This document shows, piece by piece, positions 24,497-34,799 of a stretch of DNA of 64,000 nt (its first letter is position 1; each line of letters starts with the position of its first letter). A model generated the notes under the pieces. It ran no database searches, was not told the DNA's origin, and saw only the letters and a program-made list of their open reading frames with translations. The position numbers and the translations under genes are program-made. The stretch is taken from positions 186,001 through 250,000 of the forward strand of contig NZ_ATTQ01000002.1 of NCBI RefSeq assembly GCF_000419765.1. The letters run 5' to 3'. The stretch is from Rhizobium mongolense USDA 1844 (GTDB lineage Bacteria; Pseudomonadota; Alphaproteobacteria; Rhizobiales; Rhizobiaceae).

Positions 24497-25096
24497 TTAC
24501 TTCAGAGCGCCGACCAGGACGTCGCGGCCGTTTTCGATCGTCACCCAGCGGCCAGCATTGTAGCTCGACTGGCGCTTGACGAAGGAATAAGCCGTCTCGA
24601 ACCAAGGCTTCACGCTGGAAGCGAGGTTGTCGAGAATGAAGTCGCCTTCGTTCGTGCGAAGCGTCAGCACCGCATGGCCTTCTCCATCCGGTTTGCGCAC
24701 CACCGTCATCAGAAGGTTTGCCGGCTCAAAGCCGCGCTGGATCAGGATGCGGCGCTTCAGAAGCGCAAAATCTTCACAGTCGCCCGCCGTTGTCGGATAA
24801 GCCCAGATTTCGTCCTTGCCGTAGATTTCCTTGTCCGTCATCGGGGTGATGGTGCTGTTGACGGTGGAATTGACCGAGCGCACAAGAGCCCACTTCTCGT
24901 CATTCATTTCCGCAGGCCCTGCGTTGCGGTCCGCACCGCATTCGATCCGGTGCAACTGGCAGAAATCATAATGGCCGATTGGCTGCGAGGTGGCGCCGCC
25001 GGTAACCATCGAGAGGTTTCTTGTGGGGGCCGGTAATGCGGCCGAAGACATCGCAAACATGGCCATCATGACCATCAAGTAACCCTTGATCCGCAC
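24497..25096 (-). CDS. Bacterial transglutaminase-like cysteine peptidase
   Basis: A 199-residue BTLCP-family protein with an N-terminal signal peptide (MVMMAMFAMSSAALPAP). The papain-like triad is visible: Cys in TTAGDCEDFALLKR, His in GEGHAVLTL and Asp in FILDNLASS. Members of this family often act on partner surface proteins in the periplasm; LapG is a related enzyme, but the usual LapD partner is not in the window. Gaps of about 150-190 bases on either side contain nothing I recognise. Confidence 0.85.
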   Translation of the reverse strand: MRIKGYLMVMMAMFAMSSAALPAPTRNLSMVTGGATSQPIGHYDFCQLHRIECGADRNAGPAEMNDEKWALVRSVNSTVNSTITPMTDKEIYGKDEIWAYPTTAGDCEDFALLKRRILIQRGFEPANLLMTVVRKPDGEGHAVLTLRTNEGDFILDNLASSVKPWFETAYSFVKRQSSYNAGRWVTIENGRDVLVGALK

Positions 25097-25282
25097 GCCC
25101 GTTTCCCTGCATCGCCCTTGTATTTGTTAACAAAGAGTTAACGGAGAGGGCGTTGAGGAGTCAATCATTACTTCTCGCAGGGCTGCCCTAACAACCCGAC
25201 ATGGTTAAAATGCCACACAACCGGCGATTCCGGATCGCGCCTGATATCAAACTCTGGTGGAGGCGGCAGGCGCCTGCTTCGG

Positions 25283-26083
25283 CTAACGAATGAGGCCTTT
25301 AACGGCAGATAGTATCCGCTCGATATCCTGCGGCCGTGAAAGCCGATGGTCGCCATCGCGAATGAAGGTCAACACGACATTGTCGGCGGGCAGGTGTTCA
25401 ACCAGCTTCATGGCGTGACTGTAGGGAACGTCCGGATCGTTCATGCCCTGCAGGACATGCACCGGGCAGCCTGTGTTGATGATGCCGGTCAGAACCCGGT
25501 TTTCGCGGCCGTCTTCCAGAAGTGCACGGGTGTAAATGTTGGGCTCAGGGCTATAGTCGGACTTTTCTTCGAAATAGCCGCGTTCGGCGAGTAAGGCGCG
25601 ATCCTTTTTCCTCAGATGCGGCTCGATGAGGTCCGATGTGAAGTCGGGTGCCGGCGCGATCAGCACCATACCGTCGAGCTTTGGCGTTCCCTCCAACTTT
25701 GCAAGTTCCTGCGCCAGCCGCAACGCTATCCATCCGCCCATGGAGGAACCGACGACGATGACGCGCTCGGGTCTTGCGTGGAGGAGGACGGCGAGCGCTT
25801 CTTCCAGCCAGCGGGAAACCGTTCCGTCCTTAAACTCGCCACCGGAAAGTCCATGCCCCGAATAGTCGAGGCGGATGCAGGCAAGTCCGAGTTCGCCGGC
25901 CAGCCGATCGAGCTCTATCGCCTTTGTGCCGCTCATGTCCGACCGATAGCCGGAGAGCCAGACGAAGGTCGGGCCGCGATCCTTCGAGGTAGCTTGGCGA
26001 ATGATGAAAGCGATTTTTCGCTCCGCGTCGCCTTCGCCCACCGTCAGGAACTGCGGCTCGGATATGGCTGTTGCTTCGGACAT
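25283..26083 (-). CDS. Alpha/beta hydrolase
   Basis: A 266-residue serine hydrolase. The nucleophile elbow is VVGSSMGGWIA, the acid is in QGMNDPDVPYSH and the histidine in RDGDHRLSRPQD. GHGLSGG and LSGYRSDMSG are oxyanion and cap-side features of the ABHD10/17-like and short esterase group. An open frame runs much further upstream into the antisense of infC, but the chosen ATG fits the family length. Substrate unknown. Confidence 0.87.
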   Translation of the reverse strand: MSEATAISEPQFLTVGEGDAERKIAFIIRQATSKDRGPTFVWLSGYRSDMSGTKAIELDRLAGELGLACIRLDYSGHGLSGGEFKDGTVSRWLEEALAVLLHARPERVIVVGSSMGGWIALRLAQELAKLEGTPKLDGMVLIAPAPDFTSDLIEPHLRKKDRALLAERGYFEEKSDYSPEPNIYTRALLEDGRENRVLTGIINTGCPVHVLQGMNDPDVPYSHAMKLVEHLPADNVVLTFIRDGDHRLSRPQDIERILSAVKGLIR

Positions 26084-26254
26084 AAGCACAAACTCCCATT
26101 GTTTGTGCCTATAAAACAGATTCTCGATAGGCTGACAGCAGGTGATTTTTCCGCTAAAGCGTGTTATTGACGACATCGCAGCGATAGCGAGACTTCGTTG
26201 CGCCCCAATGGAGCGCGAAGCTGCGATCTGAAACAACTCGAGGAGAGTACGACC

Positions 26255-26791
26255 ATTCGCAGACCTTTTAAAACCGACGCGCCCGTGAAGGAAGGGCCGC
26301 GTTCGAACCGGGAAATCCGTATTCCTAAGGTTCAATTGATTGATGCTGAAGGACAGAATTTGGGCGTGGTGCCCACCGATCAGGCCTTGAGAATGGCTGA
26401 AGAAGCCGGCCTCGACCTTGTGGAAATTTCTCCCAACGCCGAACCGCCTGTGTGCAAGATTCTCGATCTGGGCAAGCTGAAATACGCCAACCAGAAGAAG
26501 GCCTCCGAGGCGCGCAAGAAGCAGAAGATTGTCGAAGTCAAAGAAATCAAGATGCGTCCGAATATCGACACCCATGATTATGAGGTGAAGATGAAGGCTA
26601 TGGGCCGCTTCTTTGAGGAAGGCGACAAGGTGAAGGTGACGCTGAAGTTCCGTGGCCGCGAAATGGCCCACCAGGAACTCGGCATGAAGCTTCTGCAGCA
26701 GGTCAAGGCCGACACGCTGGAATTTGCAAAGGTCGAAGCCGAACCGAAGCTTGAAGGCCGCCAGATGATGATGGTGCTCGCGCCGAAGTGA
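26255..26791 (+). CDS. infC: Translation initiation factor IF-3 (ATT start)
   Basis: A 178-residue IF-3. It has the N-terminal domain ([38 protein letters not shown]) and C-terminal domain ([28 protein letters not shown]). It dissociates ribosomal subunits and proofreads the start codon. The protein should begin [10 protein letters not shown]: an ATT codon eight bases after GAGGAGAG is the natural start. The upstream in-frame ATG at 26198 would need an atypical 19-residue extension. A non-standard AUU start is the known basis of infC autoregulation in enterobacteria. Confidence 0.95.
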   Translation: MRRPFKTDAPVKEGPRSNREIRIPKVQLIDAEGQNLGVVPTDQALRMAEEAGLDLVEISPNAEPPVCKILDLGKLKYANQKKASEARKKQKIVEVKEIKMRPNIDTHDYEVKMKAMGRFFEEGDKVKVTLKFRGREMAHQELGMKLLQQVKADTLEFAKVEAEPKLEGRQMMMVLAPK

Positions 26792-26811
26792 GCGGTCCTC
26801 ATCAATGCATC

Positions 26812-26844
26812 AAAGCCGTCTGTAAGGGCGGCTTTTGTGTTTTT
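26812..26844 (+). terminator. Terminator after infC
   Basis: AAAGCCG and CGGCTTT form a hairpin followed by a T-rich tract (TTTTGTGTTTTT) shortly after the infC stop. infC is thus largely separate from rpmI-rplT. Confidence 0.8.
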
Positions 26845-27090
26845 CAGCGCGCCTGAAGAATCCTCGTCTGCCCCGTTGCACTTTCGCGGCGCTGCGGGTA
26901 TAAGCGCGCGTCCGAACTGACCGGCAGGGCATGCCGTGGCAGTTTCGAATGCTTGCGGGATGGTTTCGTCGCCATGTCCGCAGATCAACAACAAACGCTC
27001 CCGCACCTTGTTGCGACGGCCGGAAGACCGGACATCGCAGGAGGGCTTTTTTGAAGAAGCGCGCAGGGAGGATAGAAACGGAGTAGCAAA

Positions 27091-27294
27091 ATGCCCAAGA
27101 TGAAGACGAAGTCCTCGGCCAAGAAGCGGTTCAAAATTACCGCGACCGGCAAGGTCAAGGCCGCTGCTGCTGGCAAACGCCATGGCATGATCAAGCGTAC
27201 CAACAAGTTCATTCGCGACGCACGTGGCACGATGGTTCTCGCAGAACCCGATGGCCGCAAGGTTGTGAAGAACTACCTGCCGAACGGTCTCTAA
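27091..27294 (+). CDS. rpmI: 50S ribosomal protein L35
   Basis: A 67-residue, highly basic ribosomal protein with the family opening [20 protein letters not shown] and the [16 protein letters not shown] core. It assembles into the large subunit. It sits about 40 bases before rplT, the universal pairing. About 240 bases separate it from the infC terminator and presumably hold its promoter and leader. Confidence 0.97.
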   Translation: MPKMKTKSSAKKRFKITATGKVKAAAAGKRHGMIKRTNKFIRDARGTMVLAEPDGRKVVKNYLPNGL

Positions 27295-27333
27295 GACTAT
27301 TCCGCGAACGCTTTAGATTAAGGAGATCATGAA

Positions 27334-27738
27334 ATGGCACGTGTAAAAAGAGGCGTTACAGCCCATGCCAAGCACAAGAAAGTTCTGAAGGCAGCAAAGG
27401 GCTTCTACGGCCGCCGCAAGAACACCATCCGTACCGCCAAGGCAGCCGTCGATCGCGCCAAGCAGTACGCCTACCGCGACCGCAAGGTCAACAAGCGCAA
27501 TTTCCGCGCGCTTTGGATCCAGCGCATCAACGCTGCCGTCCGCGAATTCGGCCTGACCTACGGCCGCTTCATCGACGGCCTGAACAAGGCTGGCATCGAG
27601 GTCGACCGCAAGGTCCTCTCCGACATGGCGATCCATGAGCCGGAAGCATTCGGAGCGCTCGTCGCTGCCTCCAAGAAGGCCCTCGCGTATCTCAAGGATG
27701 CCGGTACGAAGAACGAGTTTGAAAGCGCGGTTCGTTAA
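27334..27738 (+). CDS. rplT: 50S ribosomal protein L20
   Basis: A 134-residue L20, with [20 protein letters not shown] at the N-terminus and the long basic helix [20 protein letters not shown]. It is essential in early large-subunit assembly and binds 23S rRNA. An AAGGAGAT site lies just upstream. The gene ends at a strong terminator, so pheST has its own promoter. Confidence 0.97.
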   Translation: MARVKRGVTAHAKHKKVLKAAKGFYGRRKNTIRTAKAAVDRAKQYAYRDRKVNKRNFRALWIQRINAAVREFGLTYGRFIDGLNKAGIEVDRKVLSDMAIHEPEAFGALVAASKKALAYLKDAGTKNEFESAVR

Positions 27739-27777
27739 CCAGCGCTTCCCAAGCTTGACGCTTTTTTGAATTTTGGG

Positions 27778-27815
27778 AAACCCGCGCTGGTTTGGGCTGG
27801 CGCGGGTTTTTCTTT
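27778..27815 (+). terminator. Terminator after rplT
   Basis: AAACCCGCGC and GCGCGGGTTT form a ten-base stem, followed by TTTCTTTC. It separates rpmI-rplT from pheST. Confidence 0.88.
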
Positions 27816-27888
27816 CTCTCTACTGCTTGCCGGCCGGTTCTAACCAGCCTCCGATTGCCCGCCTGATCCCGGACGGAAAGAATTGACG

Positions 27889-28971
27889 ATGTCAGATATC
27901 GACCAGCTCAAATCATCGCTGCTTGCGGAAATTGCTGCCGCCAACGACGAACCGGCACTCGAAGCCGTGCGCCTTTCGGCCCTCGGGAAAAAGGGCTCCG
28001 TTTCCGAGCTCCTGAAGACGCTCGGCACGATGTCGCCCGAAGAGCGCCAGACCAAGGGCGTTGCCATCAACGTCCTCAAGAATGAGGTCGCAGATGCGCT
28101 TGCCGCTCGCAAGGCGACGCTCAAGGAAGCGGCGGTCAATGCCCGCCTGAAGGCCGAGACGGTCGACATCAGCTTGCCGGTCCGCTCCTCGCCCGCCGAG
28201 CGCGGCCGCATTCACCCGATCAGCCAGATCGTCGACGAAATCACCGCGATCTTCGGCGACATGGGCTTTTCGATCGCCGAAGGTCCAGATGTCGAGACCG
28301 ACTATTACAATTTCACGGCGCTAAATTTCCCCGAAGGCCACCCAGCCCGCGAAATGCACGACACCTTCTTCTTCCAACCGGATGAGAACGGCGAGCGCAA
28401 GGTGCTGCGTACGCACACCTCTCCCGTACAGGTGCGCACCATGGAAGCGCAGAAGCCGCCGATCCGCATCATCATCCCTGGCAAGACCTATCGTCAGGAT
28501 TCGGACGCGACCCATTCGCCGATGTTCCATCAGGTCGAGGGACTGGTGATCGACAGGAAGGCGAACGTCGCCAACATGCGCTGGGTGCTCGAAGAGTTCT
28601 GCAAGGCCTTCTTCGAGGTCGACAGCGTGACGATGCGTTTCCGTCCGTCCTTCTTCCCGTTCACCGAGCCGTCCTTTGAAGTCGATATCCAATGCGACCG
28701 CTCGGGCCCGATCGTCAAATTCGGCGAGGGAACGGATTGGATGGAAATCCTCGGTTGTGGCATGGTCCATCCGAACGTACTGCGCTATGGCGGTCTCGAC
28801 CCGGACGAATATCAGGGCTTTGCCTGGGGCATGGGCCTCGACCGCATCGCCATGTTGAAATACGGCATGCCCGACCTGCGCGACTTCTTCAACGCCGATG
28901 TCCGCTGGATGACCCACTATGGCTTCCGCCCGCTCGACATGCCGACGCTGTTCGGCGGCTTGAGCGTGTAA
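27889..28971 (+). CDS. pheS: Phenylalanine--tRNA ligase alpha subunit
   Basis: A 360-residue class II synthetase subunit. The N-terminal coiled-coil arm (about 1-90) binds tRNA. Motif 2 lies around [13 protein letters not shown], the Phe-pocket region is [10 protein letters not shown], and motif 3 is [20 protein letters not shown]. It forms an alpha2-beta2 enzyme with PheT and charges tRNA-Phe in the cytosol. The ATG follows GGACGGAAAG; a TTG two codons earlier is in frame but unneeded. pheT follows after 15 bases. Confidence 0.97.
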   Translation: MSDIDQLKSSLLAEIAAANDEPALEAVRLSALGKKGSVSELLKTLGTMSPEERQTKGVAINVLKNEVADALAARKATLKEAAVNARLKAETVDISLPVRSSPAERGRIHPISQIVDEITAIFGDMGFSIAEGPDVETDYYNFTALNFPEGHPAREMHDTFFFQPDENGERKVLRTHTSPVQVRTMEAQKPPIRIIIPGKTYRQDSDATHSPMFHQVEGLVIDRKANVANMRWVLEEFCKAFFEVDSVTMRFRPSFFPFTEPSFEVDIQCDRSGPIVKFGEGTDWMEILGCGMVHPNVLRYGGLDPDEYQGFAWGMGLDRIAMLKYGMPDLRDFFNADVRWMTHYGFRPLDMPTLFGGLSV

Positions 28972-28986
28972 GGGAGGATTGAGATC

Positions 28987-31410
28987 ATGAAATTCACGCT
29001 CTCCTGGCTGAAGGATCATCTGGAAACGGATGCCACCCTCGATGAAATCTGCACCCGCCTGACGATGATCGGGCTGGAGGTCGAAGATGTCGATGACAAG
29101 GCGGCCTTCAGGCCCTTCATCATCGCCAAGGTTCTCTCCGCTGAGAAACATCCGCAGGCCGACCGCCTGAAGGTTCTCTCGGTCGATACCGGCAAGGGTG
29201 CACCGATCCAGGTCGTCTGCGGGGCGCCGAATGCGCGGGCGGGCCTCGTCGGCGCATTTGCCGCATCGGGCACCTATGTTCCCGGCATCGATGTGACGCT
29301 TTCTGTCGGCAATATTCGCGGCGTCGAAAGCCATGGGATGATGTGCTCCGAAAAGGAGCTCATGATTTCTGACAATCATGAGGGCATCATCGATTTGCCC
29401 GAAGACGCGCCAATTGGGACCAGCTATGCGGCTTATGCCCATCTCGACGATCCTGTCATCGAGATCAACCTCACCCCGAACCGTCCGGACTGCACGAGCA
29501 TTTACGGCATCGCCCGCGATCTGGCCGCTTCGGGTCTCGGCACGCTGAAGACGCGGCCTGCGCCGTCCTTCGCCATCGAAGGCGAGACACCTGTCAAGGT
29601 GAAGCTCGATCTTGACGACGAAAAGCTCTGCCCGGGTTTTGCGCTCCGCCTCGTGCGCGGCGTCAGGAACGGCCCGAGCCCGCGCTGGATGCAGCAGCGG
29701 CTGCTGGCAATCGGTCTGCGTCCAATTAATGCGCTGGTCGATATCACCAACTACATGACCTTTGATCAGGGCCGGCCGATGCACGTCTTTGACGCTGCCA
29801 AGGTAAGCGGCAATCTGACCGTCCGCCGTGCGAGGGAAGGCGAGACGGTGCTGGCGCTCGACCAGCGTGAATACAAGCTTGGCCCCAACAATGTCGTGAT
29901 CGCCGACGCGGACGGCATCGAGTCGATCGGCGGCATCATGGGCGGCGAGCATTCCGGTTGCGACGAAAACACGACCGACGTGCTGATCGAATGCGCGCTC
30001 TGGGACCCGATGAACATCGCCAAGTCCGGCCGCGGTCTGGGCATCATCACCGATGCCCGCTATCGCTTCGAGCGCGGCGTCGATCCGGAATATATGGTTC
30101 CCGGTCTGGAGCGCACGACGGAACTCGTTCTTGAACTTTGCGGCGGCACGCCGGCGAAGGCGGATGTCGTCGGCTACAAGGGCTATCAGCCGAAGATCGT
30201 CGATTTTCCTTACTGGGAAGTCAGGCGCCTGACCGGCCTCGAAGTCTCGACTGAGGAGAGCAAGGATATCCTGACCCGCCTCGGCTTCGTGGTGTCGGGC
30301 TCGGGCGAAAACGTCTCGGTCGCCGTTCCTTCCTGGCGTCCGGACGTCGGCGGTAAGGCCGACCTCGTTGAGGAAGTCATGCGCATCCACGGCGTCGACA
30401 ACATCAAGCCGGCGCCGTTGGAAAGCCATGCAGCCGTGAACGGCAAGATTCTGACGACGCTGCAGATCCGTACGCGTATGGCCAAGCGGGCGCTCGCCTC
30501 GCGCGGCATGCTGGAGGCCGTCACCTGGTCCTTCATTTCGCAAGAGCAGGCGAAGCTCTTCGGCGGCGGCTCGCCGGCACTCAAGCTTGCGAACCCGATC
30601 GCAGCCGAAATGTCCGACATGCGCCCGTCGCTCCTGCCGGGTCTGTTGATGGCTGCGCAGCGAAACGCCGACAAGGGCTACGGCGATGTGGCGATCTTCG
30701 AAGTTTCCGGAACCTACGAGAATGACAGGCCCGAAGGTCAGCGTCGTGTTGCCGGTGGCATTCGCCGCGGCACGGCGTCGCTCACCGGCTCTGGCCGCAT
30801 GTGGTCGAACAATTTGAAGAGCGGCGGCAAGCCGGTCGATGTCTTCGACGCCAAGGCCGATGCGCTGGCGGTGATCGAGGCCTGCGGCCTGCCGATGGGC
30901 AACATCCAGATAGAGCAGGGCGGACCGGAATGGTATCACCCCGGCCGTTCCGGCACCATCAAGATGGGCCCGAAGGTCGTCCTTGGCTATTTCGGCGAAT
31001 TCCATCCTTTGACGCTCGAAGCGCTCGATGTCTCAGGCGCGCTCTGCGGCTTCGAGGTCTATATCGACGCTATGCCCGAGCCTAAGAAGAAGGCGACGCG
31101 CACCAAGCCGGCGCTGGAGCTTTCGCCCTTCCAGGCCGTCAAGCGCGATTTCGCTTTCGTCGTCGACAAGGGGGTTGAAGCCGGCGCGATCCTAAAGGCT
31201 GCGAGCGGTGCCGACCGCAAGCTCGTCACCGGCGTCAATGTCTTCGACATCTTCGAAGGCGGGTCGCTTGGCGAGGGCAAGAAGTCGGTTGCGATCGAAG
31301 TGCAGATCCAGCCCGTCGAGCGGACGTTGACGGACGAGGATTTTGAGGCTTTGACGCAGAAGATCGTGGCGAGCGTGACGAAGTTCACCGGCGGTGTGCT
31401 GCGAAGCTGA
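28987..31410 (+). CDS. pheT: Phenylalanine--tRNA ligase beta subunit
   Basis: An 807-residue beta subunit of full length. It has an N-terminal tRNA-binding (EMAP-like) domain (about 40-150, [18 protein letters not shown]), the B3/B4 editing region (about 210-380), the B5 domain (about 400-475), a class II-like core, and a C-terminal anticodon-binding ferredoxin-like domain ([15 protein letters not shown] onwards). It completes the PheRS heterotetramer. It is co-transcribed with pheS. A long open frame on the opposite strand is only its antisense shadow. Confidence 0.97.
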   Translation: MKFTLSWLKDHLETDATLDEICTRLTMIGLEVEDVDDKAAFRPFIIAKVLSAEKHPQADRLKVLSVDTGKGAPIQVVCGAPNARAGLVGAFAASGTYVPGIDVTLSVGNIRGVESHGMMCSEKELMISDNHEGIIDLPEDAPIGTSYAAYAHLDDPVIEINLTPNRPDCTSIYGIARDLAASGLGTLKTRPAPSFAIEGETPVKVKLDLDDEKLCPGFALRLVRGVRNGPSPRWMQQRLLAIGLRPINALVDITNYMTFDQGRPMHVFDAAKVSGNLTVRRAREGETVLALDQREYKLGPNNVVIADADGIESIGGIMGGEHSGCDENTTDVLIECALWDPMNIAKSGRGLGIITDARYRFERGVDPEYMVPGLERTTELVLELCGGTPAKADVVGYKGYQPKIVDFPYWEVRRLTGLEVSTEESKDILTRLGFVVSGSGENVSVAVPSWRPDVGGKADLVEEVMRIHGVDNIKPAPLESHAAVNGKILTTLQIRTRMAKRALASRGMLEAVTWSFISQEQAKLFGGGSPALKLANPIAAEMSDMRPSLLPGLLMAAQRNADKGYGDVAIFEVSGTYENDRPEGQRRVAGGIRRGTASLTGSGRMWSNNLKSGGKPVDVFDAKADALAVIEACGLPMGNIQIEQGGPEWYHPGRSGTIKMGPKVVLGYFGEFHPLTLEALDVSGALCGFEVYIDAMPEPKKKATRTKPALELSPFQAVKRDFAFVVDKGVEAGAILKAASGADRKLVTGVNVFDIFEGGSLGEGKKSVAIEVQIQPVERTLTDEDFEALTQKIVASVTKFTGGVLRS

Positions 31411-31434
31411 CAAAGCCTACGATGGGCAGTCCGG

Positions 31435-31454
31435 GCCGGCGGCTGCGCCGGCCT
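31435..31454. terminator. GC-rich hairpin between convergent genes
   Basis: GGCCGGCG and CGCCGGCC form a perfect eight-base stem with a four-base loop between pheT and the convergent NTF2-like gene. There is no T-tract, so it may act weakly in either direction. Confidence 0.45.
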
Positions 31455-31476
31455 GAAGCATTGAAAGCTGCCCCGC

Positions 31477-31836
31477 CTAGGAATGCAGGTAATAGAGCTT
31501 GTTGACGATGGTCCATCGACCGTCGATCTTCAGCATCGACAGATAGTCGGTAAAGCGCATCCCGGCGAATTCGTCAGTCACCTTGGCCATCGCGGCATCG
31601 CCTGCGACATCGATCATTGTTATATCCATATACGGTTGCGTTCCGGGCGGAGCGGCGCCTTCGGCGGTGATCGCAGCGATGAATTCGTCGCGCGTCAACC
31701 ATTCAACCGCATGTTCATAGTGACCGATGACTGTGCTTTGGGGATGGAAGGCCTTTCGCAATGCGGCTTCGTTGGCAAAGGTCATGCCTTCGACGTAGAG
31801 ATGGACGACTGCTTCGATTGCCTGCTGTTCGGACAT
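31477..31836 (-). CDS. NTF2-like (lumazine-binding type) protein
   Basis: A 119-residue single-domain protein of the SnoaL/NTF2 fold, closest to the putative lumazine-binding group: QQAIEAVVHLYVEGMTFANE, FHPQSTVIGHYE, then the C-terminal DYLSMLKIDGRWTIVNKLYY. Members are small cone-shaped binding proteins or enzymes, and no reaction can be assigned. The start is preceded by GGAGGGTGCAAG. An in-frame ATG nine codons upstream is less likely. Confidence 0.8.
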   Translation of the reverse strand: MSEQQAIEAVVHLYVEGMTFANEAALRKAFHPQSTVIGHYEHAVEWLTRDEFIAAITAEGAAPPGTQPYMDITMIDVAGDAAMAKVTDEFAGMRFTDYLSMLKIDGRWTIVNKLYYLHS

Positions 31837-31956
31837 ATCTTGCACCCTCCGTATCGGCGCCATGATAAGCTGAAAGATTTAGAGGCAGGCGGTCCTTTGG
31901 CAAGCCACGCCAAGTCTGGAGCAGCCGGCACGACCGGCTGCACCAGGGGATCGTCG

Positions 31957-32457
31957 TCAAGCTGCGCGGGCGGCTTTCTGGTTTGCGGCGGTGACGGCGA
32001 GTTTCGTGAGCAACTTGTCAGTTGCGGCTTCTTCCTGCAGGGTCTGGTCCAGCAGCACAACGGCGTCTTTGTAGCCGAGGTTCTGCGCCCAGGTCTTCAG
32101 TGTGCCGTAACGGGCGATCTCGTAGTGCTCCACGGCCTGCGCCGCAGAGATCAGGCCGGCGTCGACCGCAGCCGTCCCCTTGAATTCCTCCATGATCTCT
32201 TCGCCTTCAGCGATGATGCCCTGAATTGCTTCGCAGGTCTTGCCCTGAGCACGTTTGCCGGCAATCTCGAACACCTGCTGCAGGCGTTCTACATGGGCTT
32301 CGGTTTCTTCCTTGTGCTTTTCGAAACCCGCCTTCAGATCGGCGGACTGAGCAGCGCGGGACATCTTCGGCAGGGCGCGCAGAATCTGCCGCTCGGCGAA
32401 GTAGATATCCTTCAGAGTGTCGTAGTAGAGATCCTCAAGTGTCTTTCCCTTGGCCAT
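31957..32457 (-). CDS. DUF892/YciF-type ferritin-like protein
   Basis: A 166-residue helical protein of the DUF892 (YciE/YciF) family: KTLEDLYYDTLKDIYFAERQ, KHKEETEAHVERLQQVFE and AVEHYEIARYGTLKTWA carry the four-helix-bundle glutamates and histidines. The family is associated with general stress responses and may bind iron. It stands alone on its strand, divergent from the M15-like gene with about 150 bases between. Confidence 0.88.
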   Translation of the reverse strand: MAKGKTLEDLYYDTLKDIYFAERQILRALPKMSRAAQSADLKAGFEKHKEETEAHVERLQQVFEIAGKRAQGKTCEAIQGIIAEGEEIMEEFKGTAAVDAGLISAAQAVEHYEIARYGTLKTWAQNLGYKDAVVLLDQTLQEEAATDKLLTKLAVTAANQKAARAA

Positions 32458-32611
32458 TTCTTCGATCCTTGTTCTCGTTTTTGGAGTCACGCAGTCGTGA
32501 ACCCTTAGAGAAGCGACCTGATTGGAAATTGTTCCGCTGGATCCCGCGATTTCCGGGTGGGAATAGCCGGATGACGGGATAGGTTCGTGCCGGCGGATGG
32601 AGGAGAGACGC

Positions 32612-33229
32612 ATGAAAAAGCCTGGGTCGATGAAATCGCTCGAGGATATGGGCCGGGCGCGGCTTTCGAAGAATTTCTTCCTCCGCGATTTCCTGCATTC
32701 CGAGATCGCCGATTTCTATCGCATTCCAAATATTCCAGACGACCCGGATCTTGCAATTGAGGCGGGTAGACGGCTTTGCAAGGAACTGCTCGAGCCGCTT
32801 CAGGCAACGTTCGGCAGGCTGCACATCCGCTCGGGCTACCGTTCTGCCGCCGTCAATGAATTTGGAAACAAAAACAAGCTCAATTGCTCGACCAATGCCT
32901 CGAGTGCGGCGGACCATATCTGGGACATGCGCGATTTTGATGGCTGCATGGGGGCGACGGCCTGTGTCGTCGTACCCTGGATGATCGATACTTATCGTGA
33001 TGAGGAAGATTGGCAGAAGCTCGCGTGGTGGATCCACGATCATCTGCCCTATGCATCGCTCTGCTTCTTTCCAAGGCTATGGGCCTTTAATATCCAATGG
33101 CACGAGCGGCCAAAGCGTGCGATCCAGAGCTACGTGCGGCCGCGCGGAACTCTCACCAAGCCCGGCATGGCGAATTGGCAAGGCGATCATTCGAAATTCT
33201 ACGAGGGTTTTCCCCCGTTCAGAAACTGA
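32612..33229 (+). CDS. Peptidase M15-like protein
   Basis: A 205-residue cytosolic-looking protein (no signal peptide). The central region LHIRSGYRSAAVNEFGNKNK and SSAADHIWDMRDFDG resembles the zinc-binding core of D-Ala-D-Ala carboxypeptidases of the M15 family (SGYRS motif, then a His/Asp zinc site). The final zinc histidine would fall near WWIHDHLPYASLCF. Catalytic activity is uncertain. The start has GGAGGAGAG upstream. It overlaps the convergent acetyltransferase gene by 11 bases. Confidence 0.68.
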   Translation: MKKPGSMKSLEDMGRARLSKNFFLRDFLHSEIADFYRIPNIPDDPDLAIEAGRRLCKELLEPLQATFGRLHIRSGYRSAAVNEFGNKNKLNCSTNASSAADHIWDMRDFDGCMGATACVVVPWMIDTYRDEEDWQKLAWWIHDHLPYASLCFFPRLWAFNIQWHERPKRAIQSYVRPRGTLTKPGMANWQGDHSKFYEGFPPFRN

Positions 33230-33662
33230 TGCGATAGCGGATGTGTCCGTCGCTTTCGACATAGCTGTCGTAGAGCGCACGCGCCGTCTTGTTCTGTTCG
33301 TTGGTGTGCCAGTAAAGGCGTGACCAGCCGTGCTGCTTGCAGAGCAAAACCAGGTCATCCAAAAGCGCCCGGCCGACCCCTTTGCCGCGGGCACCGGGGT
33401 CGACGAACAGGTCTTCGAGATAGCAGTCCTTGCCGCGAATCCATGTGCCTTCATGCGTCAGTGATAGGGAGAAGCCCATCACCTCTCCGTCGACTTCCGC
33501 AACGCGCATGAAGATTGCTGACGCCGGATCGAAAACCCGGCGCCACGTAGAATCGGTAATGTCGCCATCGACCGTGACTTCATAAAAGGCGAGGTAATCC
33601 TTCCAGAGTTCGCGCCAGCGCGCTTCGTCTTCCGGTCTCGCATCGCGGATCGTCACGGTCAT
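33219..33662 (-). CDS. GNAT-family N-acetyltransferase
   Basis: A 147-residue GNAT enzyme with the acetyl-CoA motif LFVDPGARGKGVGRALLDDL, the WSRLYWHTNEQNKTARALYD C-terminal half typical of the aminoglycoside/spermidine-type group, and a TIRDARPEDEARWRELW opening. Substrate unknown. The aldo/keto reductase gene lies just upstream on the same strand, with nine bases between, so the two probably form an operon. Confidence 0.88.
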   Translation of the reverse strand: MTVTIRDARPEDEARWRELWKDYLAFYEVTVDGDITDSTWRRVFDPASAIFMRVAEVDGEVMGFSLSLTHEGTWIRGKDCYLEDLFVDPGARGKGVGRALLDDLVLLCKQHGWSRLYWHTNEQNKTARALYDSYVESDGHIRYRISF

Positions 33663-33671
33663 GTCATCCCC

Positions 33672-34619
33672 TCAGGCGCCTGCCCTGTCGAGCAGTCTCA
33701 TTGCTTCGTCAGAAAGCTCAAGCTTCGCTGCCTTCACCAGGCTATCGAGCTGTGAGGTGCTGGTAGCACTGGCGATCGGTGCCGTCACGCCTTTCTTGTT
33801 GAGCAGCCAGGCGAGCGAGATCTCGGCAGGTTTCGCGCCCGTCTCGGCGGAAATCTGATCGAGTGCGGCGAGAATGCACATGCCCTTATCATCGAGATAT
33901 TTCGCGACCCGATCTTTGCGGGCGCTGCCCTGCGTATCGGCCTTGCTGCGGTACTTACCGGAGAGAAAGCCGGCTGCGAGGCTGAAATAGGTGATGACAC
34001 CGATATCTTCCTTCACGCAAAGGTCGGCAAGCTGGCCTTCAAAGCTCGATCGCTCATAAAGATTATATTCGGGTTGCAGCACATCGTAGCGAGGAACGCC
34101 AGCCTTCTCGGCGGCATCGAAGGATGCCTGAAGCTGGCCGGCATCGAGATTGGAGCAGCCGATCGCTCGGATTTTGCCCTGCTGCTTCAGCTTGGCGAAG
34201 GCTCCGAGCGTTTCTTCATAGGGGGTATTTTCGTCGGGCCAGTGGGAGAGGTAGAGGTCGATGTAATCCGTCTGCAGGCGGCGGAGCGAATCCTCCACGG
34301 CCTTGAGGATATATTGCTCTTTCAGCGTCTTGCCTTGGCCCATGTCGGAGCCGACCTTGGTGATGATGACCGCCCCGTCGCGGGAGACCTTTCCGTTCTT
34401 CAGCCACTTGCCGATGATCGCCTCTGAATCGCCGCCTTTGTTGCCGGGCACCCAGGATGAATAGACGTCGGCCGTGTCGATGGTATTGAGACCCGCGTAG
34501 AAGAATGCATCGAGAATATCAAAAGACGTTTTCTCGTCGGCCGTCCATCCGAAGACATTGCCGCCGAAGACGATAGGCGAGATTGAAAGACCTGTTTTTC
34601 CGAGCCGGCGCATTTCCAT
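33672..34619 (-). CDS. Aldo/keto reductase
   Basis: A 315-residue NADPH-dependent reductase. The catalytic tetrad can be read: Asp and Tyr in NTIDTADVYSSW, Lys in AVIITKVGSDMG, His in DLYLSHWPDENTP. The C-terminal ASATSTSQLDSLVKAAKLEL includes the cofactor-binding part. The MEMRRLGKTGLSISPIVFGG opening is of the YajO/Tas-like type. It reduces aldehydes or ketones. First gene of a probable pair with the downstream acetyltransferase. Confidence 0.93.
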   Translation of the reverse strand: MEMRRLGKTGLSISPIVFGGNVFGWTADEKTSFDILDAFFYAGLNTIDTADVYSSWVPGNKGGDSEAIIGKWLKNGKVSRDGAVIITKVGSDMGQGKTLKEQYILKAVEDSLRRLQTDYIDLYLSHWPDENTPYEETLGAFAKLKQQGKIRAIGCSNLDAGQLQASFDAAEKAGVPRYDVLQPEYNLYERSSFEGQLADLCVKEDIGVITYFSLAAGFLSGKYRSKADTQGSARKDRVAKYLDDKGMCILAALDQISAETGAKPAEISLAWLLNKKGVTAPIASATSTSQLDSLVKAAKLELSDEAMRLLDRAGA

Positions 34620-34799
34620 GGCGCTATCCTAAATTGCTGATTTGATTGAAAGTACGGATGCGGCAGAGCGTCGCCGGGAGTAAACTAGCGCAGGTTCCGG
34701 CAGAGGAAAACCAAACTTTCGTGATTTGCGCGCACGCCATTGCGTCGCCCGCCACCCCTGAATAAGGTTGCACCCATTCAAGCTCTGGGAGGCTAAGCC

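Noticed and set aside
27816..27888. Attenuator or T-box before pheS
   Set aside because: The gap is too short for a T-box and I see no Phe-rich leader peptide.
28321..31005. Very long minus-strand open frame (894 codons)
   Set aside because: It is the antisense of pheS-pheT; the plus-strand products are unmistakable and the minus translation shows no domain.
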